A stretch of DNA of 64,000 nt, taken from positions 21,997,750 to 22,061,749 of the forward strand of contig NC_092356.1 in the NCBI RefSeq assembly GCF_963676685.1, in the 5' to 3' direction. The position numbers were made by a program, and so were the translations under genes. The notes beneath the pieces were generated by a model. It was given only the letters and a program-made list of their open reading frames with translations, was not told the DNA's origin and searched no databases. This document shows, one piece after another, positions 57,801 to 64,000 of this stretch. The DNA comes from Mytilus edulis (lineage: Eukaryota > Mollusca > Bivalvia > Mytilida > Mytilidae). Every line of letters starts with the position of its first letter. Position 1 is the first letter of the stretch.

Positions 57801-59033
57801 TTCATTTAATTCAAATGCCGGCCAGAAAATAAAGATATAGAGCACGTAGAACGTTAAAACTTTATAGATAAGATTAATTTCAAATAGAAAAGTATTGCAT
57901 TTACATGCATATGTCAGTGTAAATTGATAAATATTGTGTGAATGGATTACATGTGTAAAGACTGTGCTAGTGGCTCATGTTTAGTCCTCTATAAAATTGA
58001 TTATTTTCTCTATATCCATGATGTTCATCTACACAACTGGGGTGACTACGATACTATTAGTAACTCTTCCAATGGAATAAAAAATAAGTATATTCATTTT
58101 ACCAATTAAATACCCTTGATTGACATTATAAAATTCATTATTATAATATAATTTGATAATATGTTGCAATGAAATGAAATATAAACTGTGCAAATAATTA
58201 ACTTATTATACATATTTCTAATTTATTTCGTATCCAAATAATACTTATGGTTTAAGGTAGCATATGCTGACGAAAATAAGGGATGTTGACCATGTTAATG
58301 TAATATTATTTACTAAATTTTTCTCCACTTCGCTTCTTGCATGTAAAAGACTCCGAAAATGTGATGTTGGCATTTCACCACTTTCGAACTAAATATTCCG
58401 TCTGTATGCATAGTATAAGCCTAATCACCTGCCAACTTTTTTAAATGAAAAAAGTATCAACATTTACATTGAGGTTTATTTAATATTCTTCTTTTTATGA
58501 ATTGTAAATGCATTGCGTTTTACACTTAGTCAGCAAATCAAACCTTCATTTGTAAGTGTGACTTTTGTAGTTTTTTTTATTGACCCACTTCAATATGAAA
58601 CAAATTAATAAATATGGTCCTTCGAGGTAGATGAAACATAAAAGTGAATAAAACAGTACATTACTGATATAAAAATATGAGGCAGACCGGCGATACAAAA
58701 TAACAGTACATATAAACATGATAAACATGATAAAAATAAGAATATATTGTAGTTTGAATGCCAATTAACCATGTTAACCAACTCTCACCAATAACCCAAA
58801 TGACTAAGAAGTTAACAACTATACGTTAGCGTACGACCTTCAACACTGAGCAAAAACCCCTGCATGTATACATTAATTACGTAATGAATATATATATATG
58901 CGGAAACATTTCCCAAATTTTACAATACATCCGTGACTTACAATGTATTCATGTTAATTCTATTTTTATAAATAAAATGTGATTTACCTGTCTTCTTTTC
59001 TTTGACTTCCTTATTATCGAGCTTTTTATCCAT
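33177..59033 (-). CDS. SLC17-family major facilitator transporter (sialin/VGLUT type), complete, 11 exons
   Basis: Minus-strand exons 59033-58988, 56068-55851, 50545-50312, 49794-49707, 49266-49171, 43649-43519, 42610-42461, 40036-39904, 34865-34715, 34337-34247 and 33326-33177 join in consistent phases. They total 1488 nt, 495 residues plus stop, the usual size of the family. TM1 is [21 protein letters not shown] luminal loop follows with N-glycosylation motifs at about residues 60, 70, 71 and 84. The MFS loop reads [13 protein letters not shown] (residue 117 on). Later landmarks are [80 protein letters not shown] and [13 protein letters not shown], ending GEIQPWA. SLC17 proteins move organic anions (sialate, glutamate, phosphate or urate) across lysosomal, vesicular or plasma membranes. 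The substrate here is unknown: the TM4 segment has C, M and T where sialin-type carriers have Glu, Glu and His. Introns are loaded with mobile elements. Confidence 0.94.
33560..33735 (+). repeat. SINE-like dispersed repeat fragment in SLC17 intron 10
   Basis: 'gttgaaggtcatacggtggc', 'ctatagttg' and 'gttgtctcattggcattcat' followed by accacatct: the same 3' blocks as at 44690-44775 and 46960-47045. Confidence 0.6.
33765..34230 (+). repeat. ATCCCGAA short repeats, then a retroposon-like element with an (AATC)n tail
   Basis: 33780-33930 is built from repeats of 'atcccgaa(a)' and 'tcccgga'. From about 33950 a separate element reads 'taaccacccaaatgtaggtg' and 'ccggccgtcataaaatcgct', then 'gatgttaaacacatcaatca', ending in (AATC)n with further (AATC)n at 34155-34225. 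A simple-repeat tail after such a body is typical of SINE or LINE 3' ends. Confidence 0.55.
34247..34337 (-). CDS. SLC17 exon 10
   Basis: Acceptor tattttag, donor gtaagt; [20 protein letters not shown] then [10 protein letters not shown]. The most conserved SLC17 segment after NH-x-DIAP. Confidence 0.95.
34715..34865 (-). CDS. SLC17 exon 9
   Basis: Acceptor tgtttcag, donor gtaagt; [20 protein letters not shown], a membrane segment, then [13 protein letters not shown], with the Lys codon split across the intron. Confidence 0.95.
35870..36590 (-). pseudogene. Decayed TVDTDV/cysteine-rich gene, left arm copy
   Basis: Going down the minus strand: [18 protein letters not shown], then [20 protein letters not shown] and [11 protein letters not shown] (36569-36381). 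After a break come a W-S-S-LFQHV segment with [20 protein letters not shown] (about 36170-36000) and [17 protein letters not shown], stop, then [19 protein letters not shown] (about 35965-35875). This order (a TVDTDV core, a linker, then a C-terminal [11 protein letters not shown] cluster) matches an uncharacterised protein family I remember as widespread in repeat-rich invertebrate genomes. It is broken by stops and frameshifts. Confidence 0.65.
37055..37300 (-). pseudogene. Third copy of the TVDTDV core, between the arms
   Basis: The minus strand reads SDAVKHRLN, stop, then [20 protein letters not shown] before breaking down in 'ttgatcaatgacctttcaaa'-like remnants. It keeps T-V-D-T-D-V better than either arm copy. 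It is a direct repeat of 36390-36690. Confidence 0.6.
37500..38200 (+). pseudogene. Decayed TVDTDV/cysteine-rich gene, right arm copy
   Basis: Inverted relative of the left arm: [20 protein letters not shown] then GLSNALG (37550-37640). Further right come a [14 protein letters not shown] segment (about 37890-37930) and [16 protein letters not shown], stop, [19 protein letters not shown] (about 38070-38180). The stop after R-G-H-F is at the same codon as in the left arm. Confidence 0.65.
39904..40036 (-). CDS. SLC17 exon 8
   Basis: Acceptor tattgcag, donor gtatat; [20 protein letters not shown] then [12 protein letters not shown] and RRSFQTA, ending in phase 1. N-G-x-L-S-A-x-P-Y and ADFLRSR are family signatures. 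Confidence 0.95.
40487..40808 (+). repeat. Retroelement tail, long copy, in SLC17 intron 7
   Basis: 'cccgaatgtgacctaccgaa', 'acgacgggtgctaaat', 'ccggagcacctgagatcacc', 'gggttcatgttgctcggtct' and 'ggtccctctggtatctttcg' follow in the same order as after the Penelope-like reverse transcriptase (61920-62215). It abuts the TTAA element at 40813. Confidence 0.7.
40813..42241. mobile_element. TTAA-flanked element packed with GATCGTAGTG-like motifs, 1.4 kb
   Basis: Ends TACCCTAGTCCCACTAGGCC and GGTCTAGTGGGACTGGGGC are inverted. TTAA lies immediately outside at 40809-40812 and 42242-42245. From both ends inward there are dense arrays of 10-12 base motifs of the form gatcgtagtg / cgtagtgaga, in one orientation at 40850-41100 and 41890-42130 and in the opposite orientation at 41100-41290. 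The centre holds a SINE-like copy (41400-41605). There is no transposase; the open frames here are artefacts of the motif arrays. Confidence 0.8.
41400..41605 (+). repeat. SINE-like dispersed repeat nested in the TTAA element
   Basis: 'atatagattagaccgttggt', 'gatgtgagccaaggctccgt', 'gttgtctcattggcactcat', 'accacatcttcctata'. Same family as 1840-2045 and 14505-14690. Confidence 0.7.
42461..42610 (-). CDS. SLC17 exon 7
   Basis: Acceptor tcttgcag, donor gtaagt, phase 0-0; [20 protein letters not shown] then [20 protein letters not shown] and [10 protein letters not shown]. Confidence 0.95.
42611..43518. other. SLC17 intron 6
   Basis: Contains a small inverted-repeat element at about 42727-42834 (aattcacagtcacttgtctc .. 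gacaagtgcctctgcctgaatt, imperfect). No other structure was recognised. Confidence 0.4.
43519..43649 (-). CDS. SLC17 exon 6
   Basis: Acceptor tattttaag, donor gttagt (a less usual donor, but required for phase); [20 protein letters not shown] then [27 protein letters not shown]-x-x-H-P-R-I-S is a family signature. Confidence 0.92.
43650..45011. other. SLC17 intron 5, left part
   Basis: Contains the long dispersed repeat 44335-44775; otherwise AT-rich with no gene. Confidence 0.4.
44335..44775 (+). repeat. Long SINE-like/retroelement-tail repeat, copy A
   Basis: Closely matches 46605-47055 over its whole length (tgatgagttaagcatttttc, ggttagggggagggttggga, ccgccacattatttatgtat, tgtcccaagtaaggagcctg, ttgaagcccgtacggtgtcc, catttt..ggtcttgtgg, caatcataccacatcttctt). 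Non-coding. Confidence 0.75.
45012..48703. mobile_element. 3.7-kb element with TIRs flanked by TA, in SLC17 intron 5
   Basis: Left end GGCGAGTGATATGAGAG; right end reversed, GGCGAGTGTAATATTTG. Further in, both have TTTAATGCACC(T/C)ACCTAA followed by cacacggctaa (45048 and 48645 regions), then 'ccggtcgtca' / 'tgacgaccgg' and 'ggtgca' / 'tgcacc'. TA adjoins both ends (45010-45011 and 48704-48705), as in Tc1/mariner-type insertions. No transposase was found inside; a repeat copy is nested at 46605-47055. Confidence 0.65.
46605..47055 (+). repeat. Long SINE-like/retroelement-tail repeat, copy B
   Basis: Second copy of the 44335-44775 repeat, nested in the TA-flanked element. Ends 'ggcaatcataccacatcttc'. 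Confidence 0.75.
48960..49158 (+). repeat. SINE-like repeat, 3' part, directly next to SLC17 exon 5
   Basis: 'aaggccgttagttttctcgt', 'gttgaaggccgtacgatgac', 'tcattggcaatcataccaca'. It ends 12 bases from the exon 5 donor at 49170, on the opposite strand. Confidence 0.75.
49171..49266 (-). CDS. SLC17 exon 5
   Basis: Acceptor gttttcag, donor gtaaat; [20 protein letters not shown] then [11 protein letters not shown], phase 2 to 1. Confidence 0.93.
49707..49794 (-). CDS. SLC17 exon 4
   Basis: Acceptor tattttag, donor gtaagt; [20 protein letters not shown] then TKLTASHQV. The family usually has V-T-(F/Y)-P-A-M-H-A-M-W here; the His is a Thr in this protein. Confidence 0.93.
49795..50311. other. 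SLC17 intron 3
   Basis: AT-rich, no repeat recognised. Confidence 0.4.
50312..50545 (-). CDS. SLC17 exon 3
   Basis: Acceptor gtcttacag, donor gtaagt, phase 0-0, 78 codons; [40 protein letters not shown], then [10 protein letters not shown]. Carries the MFS loop signature after TM2. Confidence 0.95.
50671..51984 (+). repeat. 1.3-kb dispersed repeat with hairpin end and GAC microsatellite
   Basis: Begins 'cagatgctccgcagggcgca' with 'tatacgaccgcagag', and ends with a perfect hairpin tatacgaccgcaa / ttgcggtcgtata (51948-51980). Inside, a unit built around 'aatcaaacaaagtttaattt', 'tggaccctttggacc' and 'cagcatatcaaagaacccca' recurs about six times between 50880 and 51510. A further block, 'tcctaaac(a/t)gttgggacc', occurs twice at 51525 and 51685. 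A (GAC/AAC)n tract at 51821-51932 precedes the terminal hairpin. No coding; a repeat type remembered as very common in mussels. Confidence 0.7.
51821..51932 (+). repeat. (GAC)n microsatellite with AAC interruptions
   Basis: 112 bases of almost pure gac/aac triplets. In one frame it gives a long run of Thr codons; this is not a gene. Confidence 0.95.
52047..52177. repeat. Long palindrome (hairpin element)
   Basis: Arms ATTCAGGTCTCAGACAGGGT / ACCCTTTCTGAGACCTGAAT, about 60 nt each, with a short centre 'gagccgaaggcgaagg'. Directly followed by the inverted end at 52183. Confidence 0.85.
52183..55396. mobile_element. 3.2-kb region bounded by inverted repeats
   Basis: Left 'atatattacggattac' and right 'gtaatccgtaatatat' are inverted. 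Further in, 'acagttggaaagcaggtc' with 'tttatcagcaacaatag' (about 52340-52395) pairs with 'gctattgttgctgataaa' and 'cttgctttccaactgt' (about 55040-55105). 'ggatacgcaaacgtcaaatt' occurs in direct orientation at about 52720 and 54750. No coding gene inside. It contains the MITE at 53853-54085. The limits of the whole element are approximate. Confidence 0.5.
53853..54085. mobile_element. MITE, ~230 bp
   Basis: Inverted ends CTAAGGGACGACATCAAAAG / CTTTTGATGTAGTCCCTAAG, the match continuing through 'gaaggataaaaaacttaatt'. The inside has G-rich stretches. Flanking duplication unclear. Confidence 0.75.
54086..55850. other. SLC17 intron 2, right part
   Basis: AT-rich apart from the right end of the inverted-repeat region (to 55396). 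No gene seen. Confidence 0.4.
55851..56068 (-). CDS. SLC17 exon 2 (TM1 and glycosylated loop)
   Basis: Acceptor cgtatttttag, donor gtgaga. It starts with two bases that complete the phase-1 codon of exon 1; 72 codons follow: [40 protein letters not shown], then a loop with N-x-S/T motifs. The acceptor was chosen because it is the only one that matches the phases of both exon 1 and exon 3. The first 44 bases of this exon are also the repeated part of the tandem array beside it. Confidence 0.85.
56025..56940. repeat. 70-bp tandem array derived from the SLC17 exon 2 boundary
   Basis: About 12 copies of a unit containing 'gagcataagacaggaaggct' and 'cgaaacttcgtgtacattat', 'gataatatccatctctg'. Period 70 bases in the best part (56361, 56431, 56501); the copies at each edge are irregular. 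The first copy is the 5' end of SLC17 exon 2 with its acceptor. Most units keep the minus-strand acceptor 'gtatttttag' and the following about 40 exon bases. Open frames across the array (56319-56610) are by-products. Confidence 0.9.
56941..58987. other. SLC17 intron 1, right part
   Basis: Contains the CGGATCC MITE 57396-57568; the rest is AT-rich with no gene. Confidence 0.4.
57396..57568. mobile_element. CGGATCC-type MITE, copy 4
   Basis: Ends CAGTGGCGGATCCAG and GCATCCGCCCCTG, with a perfect 5-bp duplication ACGTA (57391-57395 and 57569-57573). A G-run of about 22 bases lies near the left end. Shares 'gccgatcaatgcatttgtat' with copies 1 and 3. Confidence 0.82.
58988..59033 (-). CDS. SLC17 exon 1 (start codon)
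   Basis: The ATG at 59033 opens [15 protein letters not shown], a short charged cytosolic N-terminus, ending in phase 1 at gtaaat. The phase fits exon 2, and with this exon the total length is exactly 495 codons plus stop. Confidence 0.85.
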
Positions 59034-60193
59034 TTTCTCTTTGTTTACATGTATTTATAATATCATTCACTGTACGTGTATGCATTAGTTATTTACAAAT
59101 ATCGATTACGGCAAACGAAGATCACGTCTCGATTACCAAATAAATGCCATGAATACACTATCATTCAATGTTCGTTAAGAGACATTTTGTACACAAGAAG
59201 TCATGTTGTAAATGTATTATTTACCACTGCTTTTACAATAAGAGATAAAGGAATATTGTGTATTCGAGTGTATTGATTTCCGGTACACACGTCAAGAAGA
59301 TAACACGTGAGAATCGATATACTTTATGAAATGATCAAACGAAACACGCGAAACGAAATTAAAAAAAGAGAAACATCTGTTGCAGTTTGCTGATTGTTTT
59401 ATTGATAACAATTCACTGATAATATATATGTCCATAAACAGACAGTTTACGATCTATATAATTCATGATTGTTATAACTTTTAACATTTTGCCCATTTAT
59501 GAATTTTGAAATTAATAAAGGTTCAGCTCCCTCGGGCAACGTTGATTAACGTTGACTTTTTTGGTCACAAAGCGGACCTCTGTGTCGGTTTGTATACATT
59601 ATTGGCTTACACATGACATGTTCCTGATGTAGGTACATGTAAATATAGAAAATAAAAAGGCTTTGGACACATGACATTTTTTAAGAATTGCATTTTCATT
59701 GTAAAATTTTTAGCTATAATTTATGCTATAAAAACAGTTTTAGGTGATAGGCAAATAGTGAACGTACTTCAGCCCGGTTATAAATATTCAATACTTTAAT
59801 ATTTTATCCTATTTAGACTAATATGTTGTGTCATGCCAATATTATGGACCTTAACGTTGAGTCAGAAATAAAGATCATAATGATCTTAATAAATGTATCT
59901 TAAATTTGTCTTGAGCTGGAGTTGTAAAAAGTCAGCGTAAAAAGATTAAATATTGATTATATAATCATAGATTAAATGTAATTGAAAATAAGAAAACACC
60001 ACAGTTTCATATCAGTCTGGGGTTTGTTTTTTGTTTGTTTTTTTTTGGGGGGGGGGGGGGGTAGTCGATCCTCTTTGTTTTCTTCCGGTATTGAAATGTA
60101 AACGCAGGGCCGTAGCGTAATGGAGGCAAATGCCTCACTTTTGAAACGACGACCAAACTTTAGAAGTGTCATATTTTTTTCTCCATTATGTAG
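59034..60193. other. Upstream of the SLC17 gene
   Basis: AT-rich. The SLC17 promoter should lie within the first few hundred bases, but no TATA box or other element could be chosen with confidence. A poly-G run is at about 60047-60061. Confidence 0.35.
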
Positions 60194-61789
60194 TTGCCAA
60201 AATGTACATTTTGTTACTTAATTTCTTTTCGACTTATGAGACCCAGAAAACGAATATGTCATTATATACGGAGTTGGATGAAGTGTATGGCTAAGCGCGA
60301 GAAGGAAGACGTAGACACTCTTTCCGAATGGATTAAGACAGTGAGGTCGTTGATACAAACTAGAATTAAGAAACTGAATGGATCTATCAATGCCCATGCT
60401 ATGTCAATCTTTAAAGACCCAAATGTTGCAAAACACCTATCCTACCTCCATGACAAAAATGTTGTTGTCTCCGCAGATAAAGCCCCAAACAACATCGTTT
60501 TTATGTGTAAAACTCATTACATTAACTGCTTGATAAATTAAACGAATTAGGTATTGACGATTCACTTGGAAACTCAACATATACCTTCATGACATTTACC
60601 AAAGAAGAAATCCTGGATAATCATAGGTCTGTTCTGTGTTCCTTTGGAATTTCAACCAAAGATGAAGAACTGGAACTTCCATCACTGTTTTAAAACTACA
60701 TAAGTGTCCTTACAAACAAAGGTATATTGCTGGGTCTTCCAAGTGCTCCACAAAACCTCTTTCTAAATTATTAACATCTATTTTATCAGCAATCAAAGAC
60801 GGGCTTCAAAGTTATTGTGAAACTGCCTATTCTAGAGGGGGCGTGAATCAGATGTGGATACTTAAAAATTCCAAAGATCTTTAGGAGAACATACAATCTA
60901 ACTCTCTTTCATCTTGTAACAGTATTAAAACATTTGACATTTCTACTCTTTACACAAGTATTCCACATTCCAAACTAAAAGACAAATTGAAAGAGTTAGT
61001 ATTGCTTTGCTTCATAAAAAAAATGGCCAACGTAGATTCAAGTATCTTGTCTTAGGGAGGGATAAATCCTACTTTGTAAAGGACCACTTTGATTCAAACA
61101 AAAAATTCTCTGACACTGATATCAAGATGCTTGATTTCTTGACTGACAACATATTTGTTACGTTCGGAGGACGTGTTATTCAACAGACTGTGGGCATTCC
61201 AATGGAAAAAAACTGTTCCCCTCTACTTGCCGACTTGTTTCTTTATTATTATGAGGCTGACTTCATGCAGGAACTTCTTAGGAAGAAAGATAAGAAGTTA
61301 GCAATATCCTTTTACTCTACTTTCCGCTATATAGATGATGTTCTTTTACTAAATAATTCTAAATTTGGTGACTATGTGGAACGCGTCTATCCCATTGAGC
61401 TAGCGATAAAGGATACTACAGATACAGTTAAGTCGGCTTCATATCTCGACTTACATCTAGAAATTGACAATGAGGGCCGGTTGAAAACAAAACTTTACGA
61501 CAAAAGAGATGATTTCAGCTTTCCAATTGTGAACTTTCCATTTCTAAGAAGCAACATTCCAGCAGCACCTGCATACGGGGTATATATCTCCCAATTGATA
61601 CGATATGCCCGTGCTTGCATTTTCTGTCATGATTTTCTTGATAGAGGGTTGCTGCTCACTAGGAAGCTATTAAACCAAGAGTTCCAAATGGTGAAGTTGA
61701 AATCATCCCTTCGTAAATTTTACGGACGCCATCACGAGTTGGTTGACCGTTATGGAATAACCGTTTCACAAATGATATCGGATATATAG
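60194..61789 (+). pseudogene. Penelope-like reverse transcriptase, broken copy
   Basis: An N-terminal block (about 60234-60530: KREKEDVDTLSEWIKTV, LHDKNVVVSADKAPNNIVF) is followed by frameshifted remnants, e.g. FTKEEILDNHRSVLCSFGIS. A long frame of 260 codons (61007-61789) then carries the reverse transcriptase core: TVGIPMEKNCSPLLADLFLY, FRYIDDVLLLNNSKFGDYVE, ASYLDLHLEIDNEGRLKTKL, and a C-terminal LRKFYGRHHELVDRYGI. Y-I-D-D is the catalytic motif. Glu replaces the usual Gly/small residue after G-I-P-M, and several stops precede the frame, so this copy is dead. No GIY-YIG nuclease follows; the frame ends and the dispersed tail begins. Confidence 0.8.
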
Positions 61790-62270
61790 ATATAGGAAGA
61801 TGTGGTGTGAGTGCCAATGAGACAACTCTCCATACAAATAACAATTTAAAAAGTAAACCATTATAGGTTAAAGTACGGCCTTCAACACGGAGCCTTAGTC
61901 CTTACGTCGTAACTACAATCCCCTTTCCTTTCATGAATGTGACCCATCGAATTAGACTATTTACCGGATTTGTTATCACATAAGCAACACGACGGGTGCC
62001 GCATGTGGAGCAGGATCTGCTTACCCTTCCGGAGCACCTGATATCACCCCTAGTTTTTTTGTGGGGTTCGTGTTATTTATTCTTTAGTTGTCTATGTTGT
62101 GTCACATGTGTGCTGTTGTTTGTTTGTCTTTTTCATTTTTAGCCATGACGTTGTCAGTTTGTTTTAGATTTATGAGTTTGACTGTCCCTTTGGTATCTTT
62201 TGTCCCACTTTTTTGTCGATTATCAAGCTCCAAAAAAGAAAAGAAAAGAGAAGAAAACATCAGTAATGAC
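61790..62270 (+). repeat. 3' tail of the Penelope-like element
   Basis: 61795-61905 is the SINE-like 3' sequence in reverse (gaagatgtggtgtgagtgcc, aatgagacaactctcc). It is followed by 'gaatgtgacccatcgaatta', 'acgacgggtgccgcatgtgg', 'agcaggatctgcttaccctt', 'ttagccatgacgttgtcagt' and 'gactgtccctttggtatctt'. Partial copies of this tail occur at 15045, 23925, 28690 and 40487. Confidence 0.65.
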
Positions 62271-62809
62271 TAAATCGAACTTCCCAACCACGTGTCATAG
62301 AATGATGATTTAGTTCTAAGAAAGGCTTCAATAATTGTGTACAATAAAGAAAAATCTAGGAGTTATGACAAATATCTTCTTTCTCACGACAGAATTTGCA
62401 TCACTACGGAATATGAGGCGATATTAAAATGCTTTGTTAAAGGCTTGGAAACAAAATGAGTATGGTTTTCAAAAATAGTGAAGACTTCCTTGTCTATAGA
62501 AATCTTTGAAGTCTATTTATATATCCGATTACGCAGTTATAGATAGCTGTATATCATACGGAAATAACTGTTTATACAGATATCATGCAGAATTCATGTA
62601 TTCAGAACAATATGGCTGTCAAAACAATTTTCTTTTATGACGCATGCTTTTTTTTTTTAAATATTTTGTTAAAGAAATGTAGCAGTTATTTAACTTGTAT
62701 TCATAATGTGATCTATTGCTTTGTTGTCTTAACTTGTATAATGTAAGCAGCTGTTTTGAAGATTATATATATAGAATTAAATTTCAAAATGCTCTTTAAG
62801 TCCTTCAAT
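62271..62809. other. No feature recognised
   Basis: AT-rich sequence between the two retroelement remnants. Confidence 0.35.
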
Positions 62810-63586
62810 TCTCTACATTTTTCTCCCGGATTTGTTGGCGGTGAACAGTAAATCTTTTCCGTAAAGTGTTTCCTGTTTGTCCAATATAATCTTTTTTACA
62901 CCCATTACATTTGATGACATAAATTAACTTGCTCGATGCACACGTAAAAGAGTTTTTAATAGTGAAAATCTCTCCTCATTTAAATTCATATGACTTACCT
63001 TCCATAATATTTTGACAAATACCGCAATTTGAACGTCCGCATTTTTTTTTCAAACGGAATTGTATCATCTTTGCTTAATTTCGCGCTGGTGAGTAATTTC
63101 TTCGAGGATTTTGACTGTCTTTTAATCTCAATAACTTTCTGTGTTGCAAGGGCTCTTTTCATTCGTTGATCTTTCATCAAAGTTGGTACATTTTGATATA
63201 TTATGGTATACGCCTCTGTATTTCTTGGGTTATACGATGAGACGTATGGTAAAATTTGATTTGTATCAATTGCTATGTTTTTCGGTCTTCTTAGTTCTTG
63301 AATATTTATAGCCTTTGCATGTTTTATTATTAATCAAAGATTTTGGATATTGTCTCTTTAATAGTATTTTCTTAAGTTCTTCGAGTCTTTTATTTCTCAA
63401 TTCAATACTGGAGACAATAGTACATATTCTTCTCGCCAAATTGAACGGTATGTTTGTTCTTGTGTGTTTTGGGTGACAAGAATTGAAAAGTAAGTTTTGT
63501 TTAGAGTCTGTCGGTTTAAAGTAAATATCGGTTTCAATTTCTGTATCTTTTTTTATTATCAAGATATCTAGAAATGGTAAATGTTT
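62810..63586 (-). pseudogene. Penelope-like element with GIY-YIG nuclease, broken, minus strand
   Basis: From 63586 downward: HLPFLDILIIKKDTEIETDI, YFKPTDSKQNLLFNSCHPKH, NIPFNLARRICTIVSSIELR, LKKILLKRQYPKSLIN; then MKDQRMKRALATQKVIEIKR (63180-62995). A cysteine-containing segment is followed by SSKLIYVIKCNGCKKDYIGQ and TGNTLRKRFTVHRQQI, which holds the YIG part of a GIY-YIG nuclease. Frameshifts lie near 63045, 62990 and 63280. The 5' side (most of the reverse transcriptase) is missing; the copy stops exactly at the palindrome 63590-63732. Confidence 0.8.
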
Positions 63587-63589
63587 TGA

Positions 63590-63732
63590 ACAGATATATC
63601 ATGTTAAGGAGGGGTATTTGCGAAAAATACCAGTCGAGAGAATGTTAAATTTCACGAGCCGTAAGGCGCGGGAAATTCATTCTCAAGACTGGTATTTTTC
63701 GCAAATACCCCTAAACAACATGATATATCTGT
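63590..63732. repeat. Long palindrome (hairpin element)
   Basis: Arms ACAGATATATCATGTTAAGG / AACAACATGATATATCTGT and GGGGTATTTGCGAAAAATAC / GTATTTTTCGCAAATACCCC. The centre 'cgagccgtaaggcgcggg' is CG-rich. Located at the truncation point of the minus-strand Penelope-like remnant. Confidence 0.85.
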
Positions 63733-64000
63733 TTAATTACACCGAATGTTAATGTACTAAAACGCATTGATGATCGTGACTTTACAAGCATCCAGTCGGA
63801 TAGAGTATTTTTTGGCAAATACCACGACAGAGAGGGTAAAAAAGGCATTAAAAATGAACGATATTCATTTGATAACAGTAAATTGGTGAAAAATACACTG
63901 GCTATTAACCAATCAAAACCCCAGATTCTTACATAAGGTGTAATTAATCGCTAAATTCCATAGTGAGCTGAATACTTTTGTTGATATCATTGATTCATTC
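63733..64000. other. No feature recognised
   Basis: AT-rich sequence up to the window edge, with a weak inverted similarity to the palindrome ('aatacactggctattaacca'). Confidence 0.3.

Overview
The window looks like animal nuclear DNA from a bivalve mollusc, most likely a marine mussel of the Mytilus type. It is AT-rich, its genes are split into short exons with GT-AG introns, and almost all of the remaining sequence is repeats: inverted-repeat elements, Penelope-like retroelement pieces and their tails, SINE-like tails, and tandem arrays. The genus assignment is an inference from the gene structure and from repeat families remembered from mussel genomes; no database search was possible.

Three genes were assembled by joining exons whose splice phases agree. 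(1) A secreted phospholipase A2 gene on the minus strand, 15862 to 9711, with signal peptide, calcium loop and catalytic His-Asp exons. Its C-terminal exons were not found. A 43-bp satellite of about 2.4 kb with a higher-order structure fills the intron between its two catalytic exons. (2) A five-exon plus-strand gene, 21888-27049, encoding a DZIP3-type HEPN domain, a short linker built partly from two duplicated mini-exons, and a beta-propeller-like C-terminal region. (3) A complete 11-exon SLC17 (sialin / vesicular glutamate transporter type) gene on the minus strand, 59033 to 33177, whose coding exons sum to exactly 1488 nt (495 residues plus stop). Genes 2 and 3 converge. The first 4 kb hold isolated exon candidates: one minus-strand exon possibly of a TIMP/netrin-type domain, one unknown minus exon, and the end of a plus-strand exon.

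Repeats by region: 0-8 kb, three MITEs with clear target duplications (407-674, 3242-3522, 4639-4875), members of a CAGTGGCGGATCC MITE family, and a hairpin at 7063-7204. 10-14 kb, a GCCCCACC repeat and the 43-bp satellite. 19 kb, the 3' end of a non-LTR retrotransposon. 24.5-25.3 kb, short palindromes and a 30-bp tandem repeat. 31.5-32.1 kb, a 300-bp tandem duplication. Inside the SLC17 introns: a 3.9-kb foldback element carrying decayed copies of a cysteine-rich coding gene (35047-38980), a 1.4-kb TTAA-flanked element packed with GATCGTAGTG-like motifs (40813-42241), a 3.7-kb TA-flanked element (45012-48703), a 1.3-kb repeat ending in a GAC microsatellite (50671-51984), a 3.2-kb inverted-repeat region (52183-55396), and a 70-bp tandem array copied from the start of SLC17 exon 2 (56025-56940). 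The right end (60.2-63.6 kb) has two Penelope-like element remnants in opposite orientation.

The most notable observations are the exon-derived tandem array that multiplies a splice acceptor, the foldback element whose two arms share the same stop codon, a four-member MITE family with a perfect 5-bp target duplication at every copy, loss of otherwise conserved acidic and histidine residues in the SLC17 protein, and the HEPN-propeller gene with its duplicated mini-exons and a probable homopolymer frameshift near its end.
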